Source: Variovorax boronicumulans
GTDB taxonomy: Bacteria; Pseudomonadota; Gammaproteobacteria; Burkholderiales; Burkholderiaceae_C
Direction: 5' to 3'
Length of the DNA stretch: 64,000 nucleotides
Assembly (NCBI RefSeq): GCF_029892485.1
Contig: NZ_JARXVG010000006.1
Location: 372,001 to 436,000, forward strand
The translations under genes and the position numbers were made by a program. Each line of letters begins with the position of its first letter. Position 1 is the stretch's first letter. The notes below the pieces were generated by a model, which worked only from the letters and a program-made list of their open reading frames with translations, searched no databases and was not told the DNA's origin. This document shows positions 1-8,110 of this stretch, in pieces.

Positions 1-1916
1 TCGCCGCTGGCTGCATCGCCGGGACTCTGCATGCGCAGCGATGCGGGCACCACGGGCGGCGTGCCGAAGGTGTAGGGCACATCGCCGAGGCTGGCGCCGG
101 CAGTACCGGGGGCACCGGCAGCGCGGGCAGCGCCGGTGGCACCTGCAGCAGCACCGGCAGTGCCGGGGGCACCCGTGCTGTAGCGCGCGCGGTAGTCGGC
201 GGAACTCGGCAACGCGCCGCGCGGTGCGGTCGGGTCGCGTTCGATCAGGTAGGGGTAGTCGCCCTTGCTGGCCCACGGCTGCGAGTCGAGCGGCAGGCGG
301 TAGCCCATGGGCGAGTCGCCCGGAATGAGATAGAGCCGGTCATCGCGCAGGAACCACGGGCCGGTCTTCCAGCCGGGGCCGGCGAGCGCGGGCGCATCGG
401 CGTTCGCATTGCCCGGCTCGATGGGCAGCATGTAGCCGATCACGGCATCGAGCTTCTGCGTGAACACGCGGCGCAGGCGCACGCGTTCGAGTTCGTCATC
501 GAGCTTCGATTCGAAGGGATCGACGTTCACCGGCAGGCGGCGTTCGCGCCAGAGGTAGTAGTAGGTGTCTTCGTAGCCGGGCTGGATGTAGCGCTCGGTC
601 AGGCCGAGGTTCCCGGCCAGCGTGGCGGTGAAGCGGCGCGCGTCCTCGCTCGTGTAGTGCGTGGGAAAGCGCTCGTCGGCGAAGAGCGCCGGGTCGTGCC
701 ACAGCGTCTGGCCGTCGGCGCGCCAGAAGATCGACAGCGCCCAGCGCGGCAGCTGCTCGCCCGGGTACCACTTGCCCTGGCCGAAATGGAGGAAGCCGCC
801 GTTGCCGTATTCGGCGCGCAGCTTGTGGACGAGTTCGGTCGCGTAGCCGCGCTTCGTGGGGCCGAGTGCATCGGTGTTCCACTCGGGCGCGTCGCGGTCG
901 GCGGTGGCCACGTAGGTGGGCTCGCCGCCCATCGTGAGGCGCACGTCGCCGGCCTTCAGGCGCGCGTCGACGGCGTCGCCGAGAGCGAGCACTTCGGCCC
1001 ACTGCTCTTCGGTGTAGGGCTTGGTGACGCGCGGCGATTCGTAGATGCGCGTGACCTTCATCTCGTGGCCGAACTCGACCTCGGATTCATCGACGCCGCC
1101 CTCGATGGGCGCCGCGCTCGACGGCGTGGGCGTGCAGGCGAGCGGAATGTGGCCTTCGCCGGCCATGAGGCCCGAGGTGGCATCCAGGCCGATCCAGCCT
1201 GCGCCCGGCAGGAACACCTCGCACCAGGCGTGCAGGTCGGTGAAGTCGACCGTGGTGCCGCTCGGGCCGTCGAGCGCCTTCACATCGGGCGTGAGCTGGA
1301 TCAGGTAGCCCGAGACGAAACGCGCGGCCAGGCCCATGTGGCGCAGCAGCTGCACCAGCAGCCAGCCTGAGTCGCGGCATGAGCCGCTGCCGTTGGTGAG
1401 CGTTTCTTCCGGCGTCTGCACGCCGGGCTCCATGCGGATCAGGTAGTTGACGTCCTGCTGCACCTGCTGGTTCAGGCCGACCAGGAAGTCGATGGTGCGC
1501 TGTTCCTTGCGGTCGATCTTGGCGAGGTAGGCCTCCACCAGCGGCGTGACCGGGTCGGCCACGAGGTAGGGCGCGAGTTCCTCGGCCTGCGAGGCGGTGT
1601 ACTTGAACGGAAAGTTCTCGGCCTGCGGCTCGAGGAAGAAGTCGAAGGGGTTGTAGACCGCCATCTCGACCACGAGGTCGACGGTGACCTTGAATTCGCG
1701 CGTCTTCTCGGGGAACACCAGCCGCGCCTGGTAGTTGGCGAACGGGTCCTGCATCCAGTTGACGAAGTGCTCGGCGGGCTCGACCGTCAGCGAGTACGAG
1801 ATGACGTTGCTGCGGCAATGCGGCGCGGGCCGAAGGCGAACGACCTGCGGGCCCAACTGCACCAGGCGGTCGTATTTGTAGTGAGTGACGTGGTGGAGTG
1901 CGGCGTGAATGGACAT
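1..1916 (-). CDS. DUF2126 transglutaminase-like protein (partial, C-terminus outside window)
   Basis: Only about the first 638 residues lie in the window. The protein begins with a bacterial transglutaminase N-terminal beta region (residues 1-85). A papain-like transglutaminase core follows, with the full triad visible: Cys180 (GSCRDSGW), His229 (DLHAWCEV) and Asp245 (GLDATSG). From about residue 320 (TMGGEPTYVA) it continues into the DUF2126 region. An Ala/Gly/Thr-rich low-complexity stretch lies at about residues 578-608. The start is the ATG at 1916, giving MSIHAALHH, a usual start for this family. The gene diverges from comEC across about 120 bp. This family commonly accompanies circularly permuted ATP-grasp and alpha-E genes, which lie at 5609-8097. 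The family is predicted to act in peptide or protein modification; the substrate is unknown. Confidence 0.9.
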   Translation of the reverse strand, partial: MSIHAALHHVTHYKYDRLVQLGPQVVRLRPAPHCRSNVISYSLTVEPAEHFVNWMQDPFANYQARLVFPEKTREFKVTVDLVVEMAVYNPFDFFLEPQAENFPFKYTASQAEELAPYLVADPVTPLVEAYLAKIDRKEQRTIDFLVGLNQQVQQDVNYLIRMEPGVQTPEETLTNGSGSCRDSGWLLVQLLRHMGLAARFVSGYLIQLTPDVKALDGPSGTTVDFTDLHAWCEVFLPGAGWIGLDATSGLMAGEGHIPLACTPTPSSAAPIEGGVDESEVEFGHEMKVTRIYESPRVTKPYTEEQWAEVLALGDAVDARLKAGDVRLTMGGEPTYVATADRDAPEWNTDALGPTKRGYATELVHKLRAEYGNGGFLHFGQGKWYPGEQLPRWALSIFWRADGQTLWHDPALFADERFPTHYTSEDARRFTATLAGNLGLTERYIQPGYEDTYYYLWRERRLPVNVDPFESKLDDELERVRLRRVFTQKLDAVIGYMLPIEPGNANADAPALAGPGWKTGPWFLRDDRLYLIPGDSPMGYRLPLDSQPWASKGDYPYLIERDPTAPRGALPSSADYRARYSTGAPGTAGAAAGATGAARAAGAPGTAGASLGDVPYTFGTPPVVPASLRMQSPGDAASG

Positions 1917-2037
1917 GCGTTTTTGTGTGCAGTACTGCGAGATTGCATCGAAAAGATGTCTCTTGTGAGACGCATACTAGCCGAGATAACAAGCAATTAA
2001 CGCGCCATCGAGCGCGGGTTCGGGGAGGGTTTGCGTC

Positions 2038-4488
2038 ATGTGCCATGAGGTTGTGCCGACGCGCTCGCGCGCGTCCGGCAGGGGCGGGTCGTGGGCGTTT
2101 GCCGCGTTGGGAGGTTCGCTGGTCGGCGCGGCAGTGCAGTTGCACCAGCCCGCGCTGTGGGCGGCGGGTGCCTATGCGGCTTTGCTGTTCGCGGGTGCCG
2201 TGGGGCTGTGGCGACGGCGTGCCTTCGGGCGACTGCTGCCGGTCGCGGCGTTGGTGTGCGGTGCGCTGGCCGGTGTGGGGCTCGCGGGCTGGCGTGCCGT
2301 GGCGTATGCGGACGGCGCGCTCGATCCGGCGCTCGAAGGGCGCGACCTGCAGGTGGTCGGCGTGGTGTCGCAGATGCCACAGCGCAACGAGAGCGGAACG
2401 CGGTTCCAGCTCGACGTCGAGTCCGCCCGATGGGCCGAGGCGCGCACCGATGCGCTGCCGGCCGTGCCTTCGCGCATCGCGCTGGGCTGGTATGGCGAGA
2501 ACACCGGTCTGTGGGGGCGCATGCCGGAGGGGCGGTCTTCTTCCGTGGCCGTCGGCGCGGTCCATGCCGGCGAGCGATGGCAACTGACCGTGCGGCTCAG
2601 GGCGCCGCACGGCAGCCTCAACCCCCATGGCTTCGACGCCGAGTTGTGGCTGTGGGAGCAGGGCGTGCATGCCAACGGCTACGTGCGCACCGGCGCGCGC
2701 CATGCCGCGCCGGCGCATGTGGCAGGCACATGGCGGCACCCCATCGAGCGTGCACGCGAAGCCGTGCGTGACGCCGTGTTCGAGCGCGTGTCCGACCGCC
2801 GGCAGGCCGGCGTGATCGCCGCGCTGGTCACCGGCGACCAGGCCGCGATCGACCGGGCCGGATGGGATGTGTTCAGGGCAACCGGCGTGGCACACCTGAT
2901 GTCGATCTCGGGCCTCCACATCACGATGTTTGCGTGGTTTGCCGCGCACATCGTGGGCGCGCTGTGGCGGCGCAGCAGCCGGTTGATGCTGTGGCTCCCC
3001 GCGCCGCAGGCGGCACTGATCGGCGGCGTGTGGCTCGCCACGCTCTATGCGCTCTTCAGCGGCTGGGGCGTGCCCGCCCAGCGCACGGTGTGGATGTTGG
3101 CAACCATCGCGTTGCTGCGCCTGGCCGGCCGGCGCTGGCCGTGGCCGCATGTCTGGCTGCTGACCGCCGCGGTGGTGGTGGCGATCGACCCCTGGGCCCT
3201 GATGCAGGCGGGCTTCTGGCTCAGCTTCGTCGCGGTGGGCGTGTTGTTCGCTACCGATTCGACGGACGCGGGCGAAAGAAAGCCGACCGCCGCGAACCGG
3301 CTGTTCCTGTTCTTCCGCGAGCAATGGGTCATCACGCTCGCGCTCACGCCGCTGAGCCTGCTGCTGTTCCAGCAGGTGTCGCTGGTCGGCCTGCTGGCCA
3401 ATGCCATCGCGATTCCATGGGTCACCCTCGTGGTCACGCCGCTTGCCATGCTGGGCGCGGTCGTGGCGCCGCTGTGGGATGTCGCGGCCTGGGCGGTGCA
3501 TGCGCTCTCCGTCCTGCTGCAATGGTTGGCCGGGTTGCCTTTCGCCACGCTCTCGATGGCCGCGCCGCCGTGGTGGATGGCCGCTTCCGGCGTGGTGGGC
3601 GGGGCCTTGCTCGCCATGCGGTTGCCGTGGTCGATGCGCGCGCTCGGACTGCCGCTGTTGCTGCCGGTGCTGCTGTGGCAGATGCCGCGGCCGGCCGTTG
3701 GCGAGTTCGAACTGCTCGCGGCCGACATCGGGCAAGGCAGCGCCGTGCTGGTGCGCACGGCCACGCACAGCCTGCTCTACGACACCGGACCGCGCTACAG
3801 CCTCGAGAGCGATGCGGGCCACCGCGTGCTCGTGCCGCTGCTGCGTGCCTTCGGCGAGCGGCTCGACATGCTGGTGCTGAGCCACCGCGACACCGATCAC
3901 ACCGGCGGCGCGCCCGCCGTGCTTGCGATGCAGCCGCAGGCCGCGTTGCTCAGTTCCATCGAAGCCGCCCATCCGCTGCAGGCGCTGCGCCCGGCCCAGC
4001 GGTGCGAAGCAGGCCAGCGCTGGAAATGGGACGGCGTGAGTTTCGAGGTGCTGCATCCCTTCGATGCCGACTACCGCAGCTTCACCAGGCCCAATGCCGT
4101 CTCGTGTGTGCTGCGCGTCGGCAACGGCCGTGCGACGGCGCTGCTGGCCGGCGACATCGAGTGGCTGCAAGAGGCCGCGCTGGTCGCGCGAACGGAAAGG
4201 GAACAACTGCGGGCCGACGTGTTGCTGGCGCCGCACCATGGCAGCAAGTCGTCCTCGAGCGCGCCGTTCCTGGCAGCGGTGCAGCCGCGCATCGCGCTGG
4301 TCCAGGCCGGTTACCGCAACCGCTTCGGGCACCCCGCGGCCGATGTGATGGCGCGCTACGCGGAACACGGCGTGCGGGTGGTCGAGAGCGCGCGCTGCGG
4401 TGCCGCGCGCTGGCTCAGCACGCGGCCCGACGACGTGGCTTGCGAGCGTGAGCGCCATGCCCGTTACTGGCAGCACCGCATGCCCTGA
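2038..4488 (+). CDS. comEC: ComEC/Rec2 family DNA internalization protein
   Basis: An 816-aa polytopic inner-membrane protein of the family that forms the channel for single-stranded DNA during natural transformation. It has N-terminal membrane segments, a soluble N-terminal domain, and a central Competence-domain membrane region containing the conserved MSISGLHI motif. A C-terminal metallo-beta-lactamase-like domain carries HRDTDHTGG from about residue 616, with a second motif APHHGSKSS further on. Length and domain order match full-length proteobacterial ComEC, and the metal-binding histidines are present. The start is the ATG at 2038. The gene stands alone and diverges from the DUF2126 gene. 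I saw no other competence genes in the window, so actual competence cannot be judged. Confidence 0.93.
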   Translation: MCHEVVPTRSRASGRGGSWAFAALGGSLVGAAVQLHQPALWAAGAYAALLFAGAVGLWRRRAFGRLLPVAALVCGALAGVGLAGWRAVAYADGALDPALEGRDLQVVGVVSQMPQRNESGTRFQLDVESARWAEARTDALPAVPSRIALGWYGENTGLWGRMPEGRSSSVAVGAVHAGERWQLTVRLRAPHGSLNPHGFDAELWLWEQGVHANGYVRTGARHAAPAHVAGTWRHPIERAREAVRDAVFERVSDRRQAGVIAALVTGDQAAIDRAGWDVFRATGVAHLMSISGLHITMFAWFAAHIVGALWRRSSRLMLWLPAPQAALIGGVWLATLYALFSGWGVPAQRTVWMLATIALLRLAGRRWPWPHVWLLTAAVVVAIDPWALMQAGFWLSFVAVGVLFATDSTDAGERKPTAANRLFLFFREQWVITLALTPLSLLLFQQVSLVGLLANAIAIPWVTLVVTPLAMLGAVVAPLWDVAAWAVHALSVLLQWLAGLPFATLSMAAPPWWMAASGVVGGALLAMRLPWSMRALGLPLLLPVLLWQMPRPAVGEFELLAADIGQGSAVLVRTATHSLLYDTGPRYSLESDAGHRVLVPLLRAFGERLDMLVLSHRDTDHTGGAPAVLAMQPQAALLSSIEAAHPLQALRPAQRCEAGQRWKWDGVSFEVLHPFDADYRSFTRPNAVSCVLRVGNGRATALLAGDIEWLQEAALVARTEREQLRADVLLAPHHGSKSSSSAPFLAAVQPRIALVQAGYRNRFGHPAADVMARYAEHGVRVVESARCGAARWLSTRPDDVACERERHARYWQHRMP

Positions 4489-4502
4489 AACGTTCCCTCC
4501 CG

Positions 4503-4521
4503 CCTTGCGGCGCCCGCAAGG
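4503..4521 (+). terminator. Short hairpin after comEC, possible terminator
   Basis: A 7-bp perfect stem, CCTTGCG and CGCAAGG, with a 5-nt loop lies 15 bp after the comEC stop. No T-tract follows, so intrinsic termination would be weak. It may only be a secondary structure. Confidence 0.3.
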
Positions 4522-4687
4522 AAGCGTCCAAATCGTGAATAAATTGTTAAAAGAGGGGTCGAAAGCCAATTGCAAGGTCGCGGAAGCCGGCGCCTGATGC
4601 GTTGCATCGTCCTGACACAACGACAACGCGAGGAAGAGTCATGCACCGCAGAGACAGGCCCCAGGGCGGATTCCTCGGCAGGACGCC

Positions 4688-5512
4688 ATGACGTCCGCGG
4701 CCGTGCCTGCCATTACCAGTGCCGGGGGGGCATCCGCGCCCGCCGCAAAGCTCCACATGCACCGGGAGGGGGCGGTGCTGGTGATGACCATCAGCAATCC
4801 GGCGGCGCGCAACACCGTCAATCCATCGATCTACCGCGCCGCGGCCAAGGCGATCCGCGCCGCTTCGGGCTTTCGCACCGTCCGCGCCATCGTGCTCACC
4901 GGGGAGGGCGAGCATTTCTGCGCCGGTGGCGACCTGCGGCGGCTGGTGAGGCAGCGCAAGCTGCCGCAATCGGAGCAGCTGGCCCATTCCGACGCCTTGA
5001 ACGAATGGGTCATGGCGATGCAGGAGGCACCGCAGCCCGTGATCGCCGCGGTCGAGGGCATGGCGGCGGGCAGCGGCTTTTCGCTCTGCCTGGCGTGCGA
5101 CCTGGTCGTTGCGGCCGAGGATGCGGAATTCGCGATGTCCAACGTCAACTTCGGCCTTTCGATCGATGGCGGCGGCACCGATTCGCTGGTGCGCTCGCTG
5201 CCACCGCAGGCGGTGATCGAGATCCTGCTGGGCGGCTCGGTCCAGACCGCCCGCCGGCTCCATGACTGGGGCGTGGTCAACCGGATCGTGCCGCGCGGCA
5301 CGGCCTACGCCGTCGCGCTCGCCTGGGCGCAGAAGCTCGCGCAAGGCCCCTTCGACGTGCAGGCGCGCATCAAGGAACTGGTCTATTCGGCGCGCGACCG
5401 CAGCCGCCGCGAGCAGCTCGAGGCCGAGCGCGGCGTGCTCGTCGAAAGCCTCTACAGCGACGAAAGCGGCAAACGGATGAAGGAATTTCTCGCGGCCCGC
5501 AAGAAGCGATAG
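4688..5512 (+). CDS. Enoyl-CoA hydratase/isomerase family protein
   Basis: A 274-aa crotonase-fold protein likely to hydrate or isomerise an enoyl-CoA. The oxyanion-hole motifs are clear: GEHFCAGGDLRRL near residue 75 and GMAAGSGFSLCLACDL near residue 125. The second catalytic segment reads FGLSIDGGGTDSL, with Asp where classical crotonase has Glu, so a PaaG-like isomerase chemistry is possible. The start is the ATG at 4688, which overlaps the stop of a 16-codon reading frame beginning at 4641 behind a good AGGAAGAG ribosome-binding site. The protein's charged C-terminus ends in lysines and arginine. There are no pathway neighbours, so the substrate cannot be assigned. Confidence 0.88.
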   Translation: MTSAAVPAITSAGGASAPAAKLHMHREGAVLVMTISNPAARNTVNPSIYRAAAKAIRAASGFRTVRAIVLTGEGEHFCAGGDLRRLVRQRKLPQSEQLAHSDALNEWVMAMQEAPQPVIAAVEGMAAGSGFSLCLACDLVVAAEDAEFAMSNVNFGLSIDGGGTDSLVRSLPPQAVIEILLGGSVQTARRLHDWGVVNRIVPRGTAYAVALAWAQKLAQGPFDVQARIKELVYSARDRSRREQLEAERGVLVESLYSDESGKRMKEFLAARKKR

Positions 5513-5608
5513 CGCGAGAGCGACCATTTACGGGCCTTTCGGCGACGCATAAGGGGTTCTACTGGCCCTGAACTTGCTAAGCTATGGCCGAAGGAGATTG
5601 GTCGTTCC

Positions 5609-7111
5609 ATGCACAAATTCGACGAGATGTATGAGCAGTTGCCCTATGCGGGGGCTGCGATCCGACAGCACTACAAGCGCTACGACCAATGGCTCGCGAA
5701 GCAACCCGGTGAGGTGATGCGTTCGCGGCGTGAAGAGGCGGAAATGATTTTCCGCCGGGTCGGCATCACCTTCGCGGTGTATGGCGCGAAGGATGAGGAC
5801 GGCTCCGGCACAGAGCGGCTCATTCCGTTCGACCTGTTGCCGCGCATCATTCCGGCCCATGAGTGGGACAGCATGGAAAAGGGACTGGTGCAGCGCGTCA
5901 CGGCGCTCAACCGCTTCCTGCATGACGTCTACCACGACCAGGAAATCATCAAGGCCGGCATCATTCCGGCCGAGCAGATCCTGAACAACGCGCAGTTCCG
6001 CCCCGAGATGATGGGCGTCACGGTGCCGCACAACGTCTACTCGAACATTTCGGGCATCGACATCGTGCGCGCCCCCGATGCCGACGGCAACGGCGAGTAC
6101 TACGTGCTCGAAGACAACCTGCGGGTGCCCAGCGGCGTGAGCTACATGCTGGAAAACCGCAAGATGATGATGCGGCTCTTCCCCGAGCTCTTCAACCAGA
6201 ACCGCATCGCGCCGGTCGCGCACTACCCCGACCTGCTGCTCGAAACCCTGCGCGCCAGCGCGCCGCCGGCCACGGCCGAGCCCACGGTGGTGGTGCTCAC
6301 GCCCGGCATGTACAACAGCGCCTACTTCGAGCACGCCTTCCTCGCCCAGCAGATGGGCATCGAGCTCGTCGAGGGGCAGGACCTGTTCGTCAAGGACGAC
6401 TTCGTCTACATGCGCACCACGCGCGGGCCGCGGCGTGTCGACGTGATCTACCGCCGCGTCGATGACGACTTCCTCGATCCTAACGTGTTCCGCCCCACGT
6501 CCACGCTCGGCACGGCGGGCTTGATGCGCGCCTACCGCGCGGGCAACGTGGTGATCTGCAATGCAGTGGGTACCGGCGTGGCCGACGACAAGTCGATCTA
6601 CCCCTACGTGCCCAAGATGATCGAGTTCTACCTCGGCGAAAAGCCGATCCTGAAGAACGTGCCCACCTACATGTGCCGCAACAAGGACGAGCTGCAGTAC
6701 ACGCTCGACAACATGAAGGATCTCGTCGTCAAGGAAGTGCACGGCGCGGGCGGCTACGGCATGCTGATTGGCCCGGCCGCCACGCACGCCGAGATCGAGG
6801 ACTTCAAGAAAGCCGTGCTCGCCAAGCCCGATGGCTACATCGCTCAGCCCACGCTGAGCCTGTCGACCTCGCCGACCTTCGTGGACGCCGGCATCGCGCC
6901 GCGCCACATCGACCTGCGGCCCTTCGTGCTCTCGGGCAAGGAAGTGCAGATGGTGCCCGGCGGCCTCACGCGCGTGGCGCTGAAAGAGGGTTCGCTGGTG
7001 GTCAATTCTTCGCAGGGCGGTGGCACCAAGGACACCTGGATCCTCGAAGCCGAGCGTGCGCCCAAGGCGCAATCGCAGTCCCAATCGCAAAGCCAAACGT
7101 CATCGGTCTGA
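5609..7111 (+). CDS. Circularly permuted ATP-grasp protein (DUF404/DUF407 type)
   Basis: A 500-aa circularly permuted ATP-grasp ligase. Family hallmarks include DGSGTERLIPFDLLPRII near residue 70, the DIVRAPDGNGEYYVLEDNLRVPSG-type region near residues 150-175, and a C-terminal nucleotide-binding part with KEVHGAGGYGML and IDLRPFVL. Family knowledge predicts an ATP-dependent amide or peptide ligase acting with alpha-E and transglutaminase partners; no reaction has been shown for this one. A good ribosome-binding site (AAGGAGA) precedes the ATG at 5609. The C-terminus is a Gln/Ser repeat tail (QSQSQSQSQ). The alpha-E gene follows 29 bp later, so the two form an operon. Confidence 0.92.
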   Translation: MHKFDEMYEQLPYAGAAIRQHYKRYDQWLAKQPGEVMRSRREEAEMIFRRVGITFAVYGAKDEDGSGTERLIPFDLLPRIIPAHEWDSMEKGLVQRVTALNRFLHDVYHDQEIIKAGIIPAEQILNNAQFRPEMMGVTVPHNVYSNISGIDIVRAPDADGNGEYYVLEDNLRVPSGVSYMLENRKMMMRLFPELFNQNRIAPVAHYPDLLLETLRASAPPATAEPTVVVLTPGMYNSAYFEHAFLAQQMGIELVEGQDLFVKDDFVYMRTTRGPRRVDVIYRRVDDDFLDPNVFRPTSTLGTAGLMRAYRAGNVVICNAVGTGVADDKSIYPYVPKMIEFYLGEKPILKNVPTYMCRNKDELQYTLDNMKDLVVKEVHGAGGYGMLIGPAATHAEIEDFKKAVLAKPDGYIAQPTLSLSTSPTFVDAGIAPRHIDLRPFVLSGKEVQMVPGGLTRVALKEGSLVVNSSQGGGTKDTWILEAERAPKAQSQSQSQSQTSSV

Positions 7112-7140
7112 GTGCAGGCAAGGAATCAGGAGAACACAAG

Positions 7141-8097
7141 ATGCTTTCACGCACCGCAGACCACCTCTACTGGATGTCCCGCTATACCGAGCGCGCCGAG
7201 AACACCGCGCGCATGCTGGACGTCAACTACCAGACCTCGCTGCTGCCCCAGTCGGCCGAAGTCGCCAAGTACGGCTGGCAGGGCGTGCTGTCGATCAGCG
7301 AGCTGCTGCCGCTCTACAACAAGAAGTACGAGCAGATCGCGCCCAACGAGGTGATGGAGTTCATGGTCAAGGACGAGAGCAATGCCTCGTCGATCGTCTC
7401 GTGCCTGAAGGCCGCGCGCGAGAACGCGCGTGCCGTGCGCGGAGCGCTCACCACCGAGGCCTGGGAAACGCAGAACACCACTTGGCTCGAAGTCAACCGC
7501 ATGCTGCGCCAGGGCGACTTCGAACGCGATCCGGGCCAGTTCTTCGAATGGGTCAAGTTCCGCTCGCACCTCTCGCGAGGCGTCACGCTGGGCACGATGC
7601 TGCAGGACGAGGCCTTCTACTTCTCGCGCCTGGGCACGTTCCTCGAACGCGCCGACAACACCGCGCGGCTGGTGGACGTGAAGTTCCATGCGCTGAACAG
7701 CGAGTTCTTCGGCGCCGCCACCGAGGAAGACCAGGAGTACGACTTCTATCACTGGAGCGCGATCCTGCGCAGCGTTTCGGCCTTCGAGGTCTACCGCAAG
7801 GTGTACCGCGACGTGATCAAGCCCGAGCGCGTGGCGGAGTTGTTGATCCTGCGCGCCGACATGCCGCGTTCGTTGCATGCCAGCCTGGCCGAGGTGGTGA
7901 GCAACCTGGCCAAGGTGCAGAACGAGCAAAGCGCCGAAACGCAGCGCCGCGCCGGCAAGCTCCTGGCCGACCTGCAGTACGCGCGGGTCGACGAGATCCT
8001 GGCGACCGGGCTGCATGCCTACCTCACGCAGTTCCTCGACCGGGTGAACGAGCTGGGCGGGCGCATCAGCCAGGACTTCCTGGTTCCTGCGCACTGA
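7141..8097 (+). CDS. Alpha-E domain protein (DUF403)
   Basis: A 318-aa all-helical alpha-E protein, partner of the ATP-grasp encoded just upstream. It starts with the family signature MLSRTADHLYWMSRYTERAE and has SRLGTFLERADNTARLVDVK near residue 170. The function is undefined; the family occurs almost always beside circularly permuted ATP-grasp enzymes and is thought to form part of a peptide-ligating or modifying complex. The start is the ATG at 7141 after an AGGAG site. The same frame is open further upstream, but that part is antisense to no known domain and overlaps the ATP-grasp gene. The gene ends tail-to-tail with the sulfatase-fold gene at 8111. Confidence 0.92.
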   Translation: MLSRTADHLYWMSRYTERAENTARMLDVNYQTSLLPQSAEVAKYGWQGVLSISELLPLYNKKYEQIAPNEVMEFMVKDESNASSIVSCLKAARENARAVRGALTTEAWETQNTTWLEVNRMLRQGDFERDPGQFFEWVKFRSHLSRGVTLGTMLQDEAFYFSRLGTFLERADNTARLVDVKFHALNSEFFGAATEEDQEYDFYHWSAILRSVSAFEVYRKVYRDVIKPERVAELLILRADMPRSLHASLAEVVSNLAKVQNEQSAETQRRAGKLLADLQYARVDEILATGLHAYLTQFLDRVNELGGRISQDFLVPAH

Positions 8098-8110
8098 GCC
8101 CGGGGGGCTG

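Noticed and set aside
1087-4626. Very long open frame (1179 codons) on the minus strand opposite comEC
   Set aside because: It is antisense to the clear ComEC and DUF2126 genes and encodes a His/Arg-rich product without domains, as GC-rich shadow frames do.
6673-7140. N-terminal extension of the alpha-E protein
   Set aside because: It lies inside the ATP-grasp gene in another frame; the conserved MLSRTADHLYWMSRY start is at 7141.
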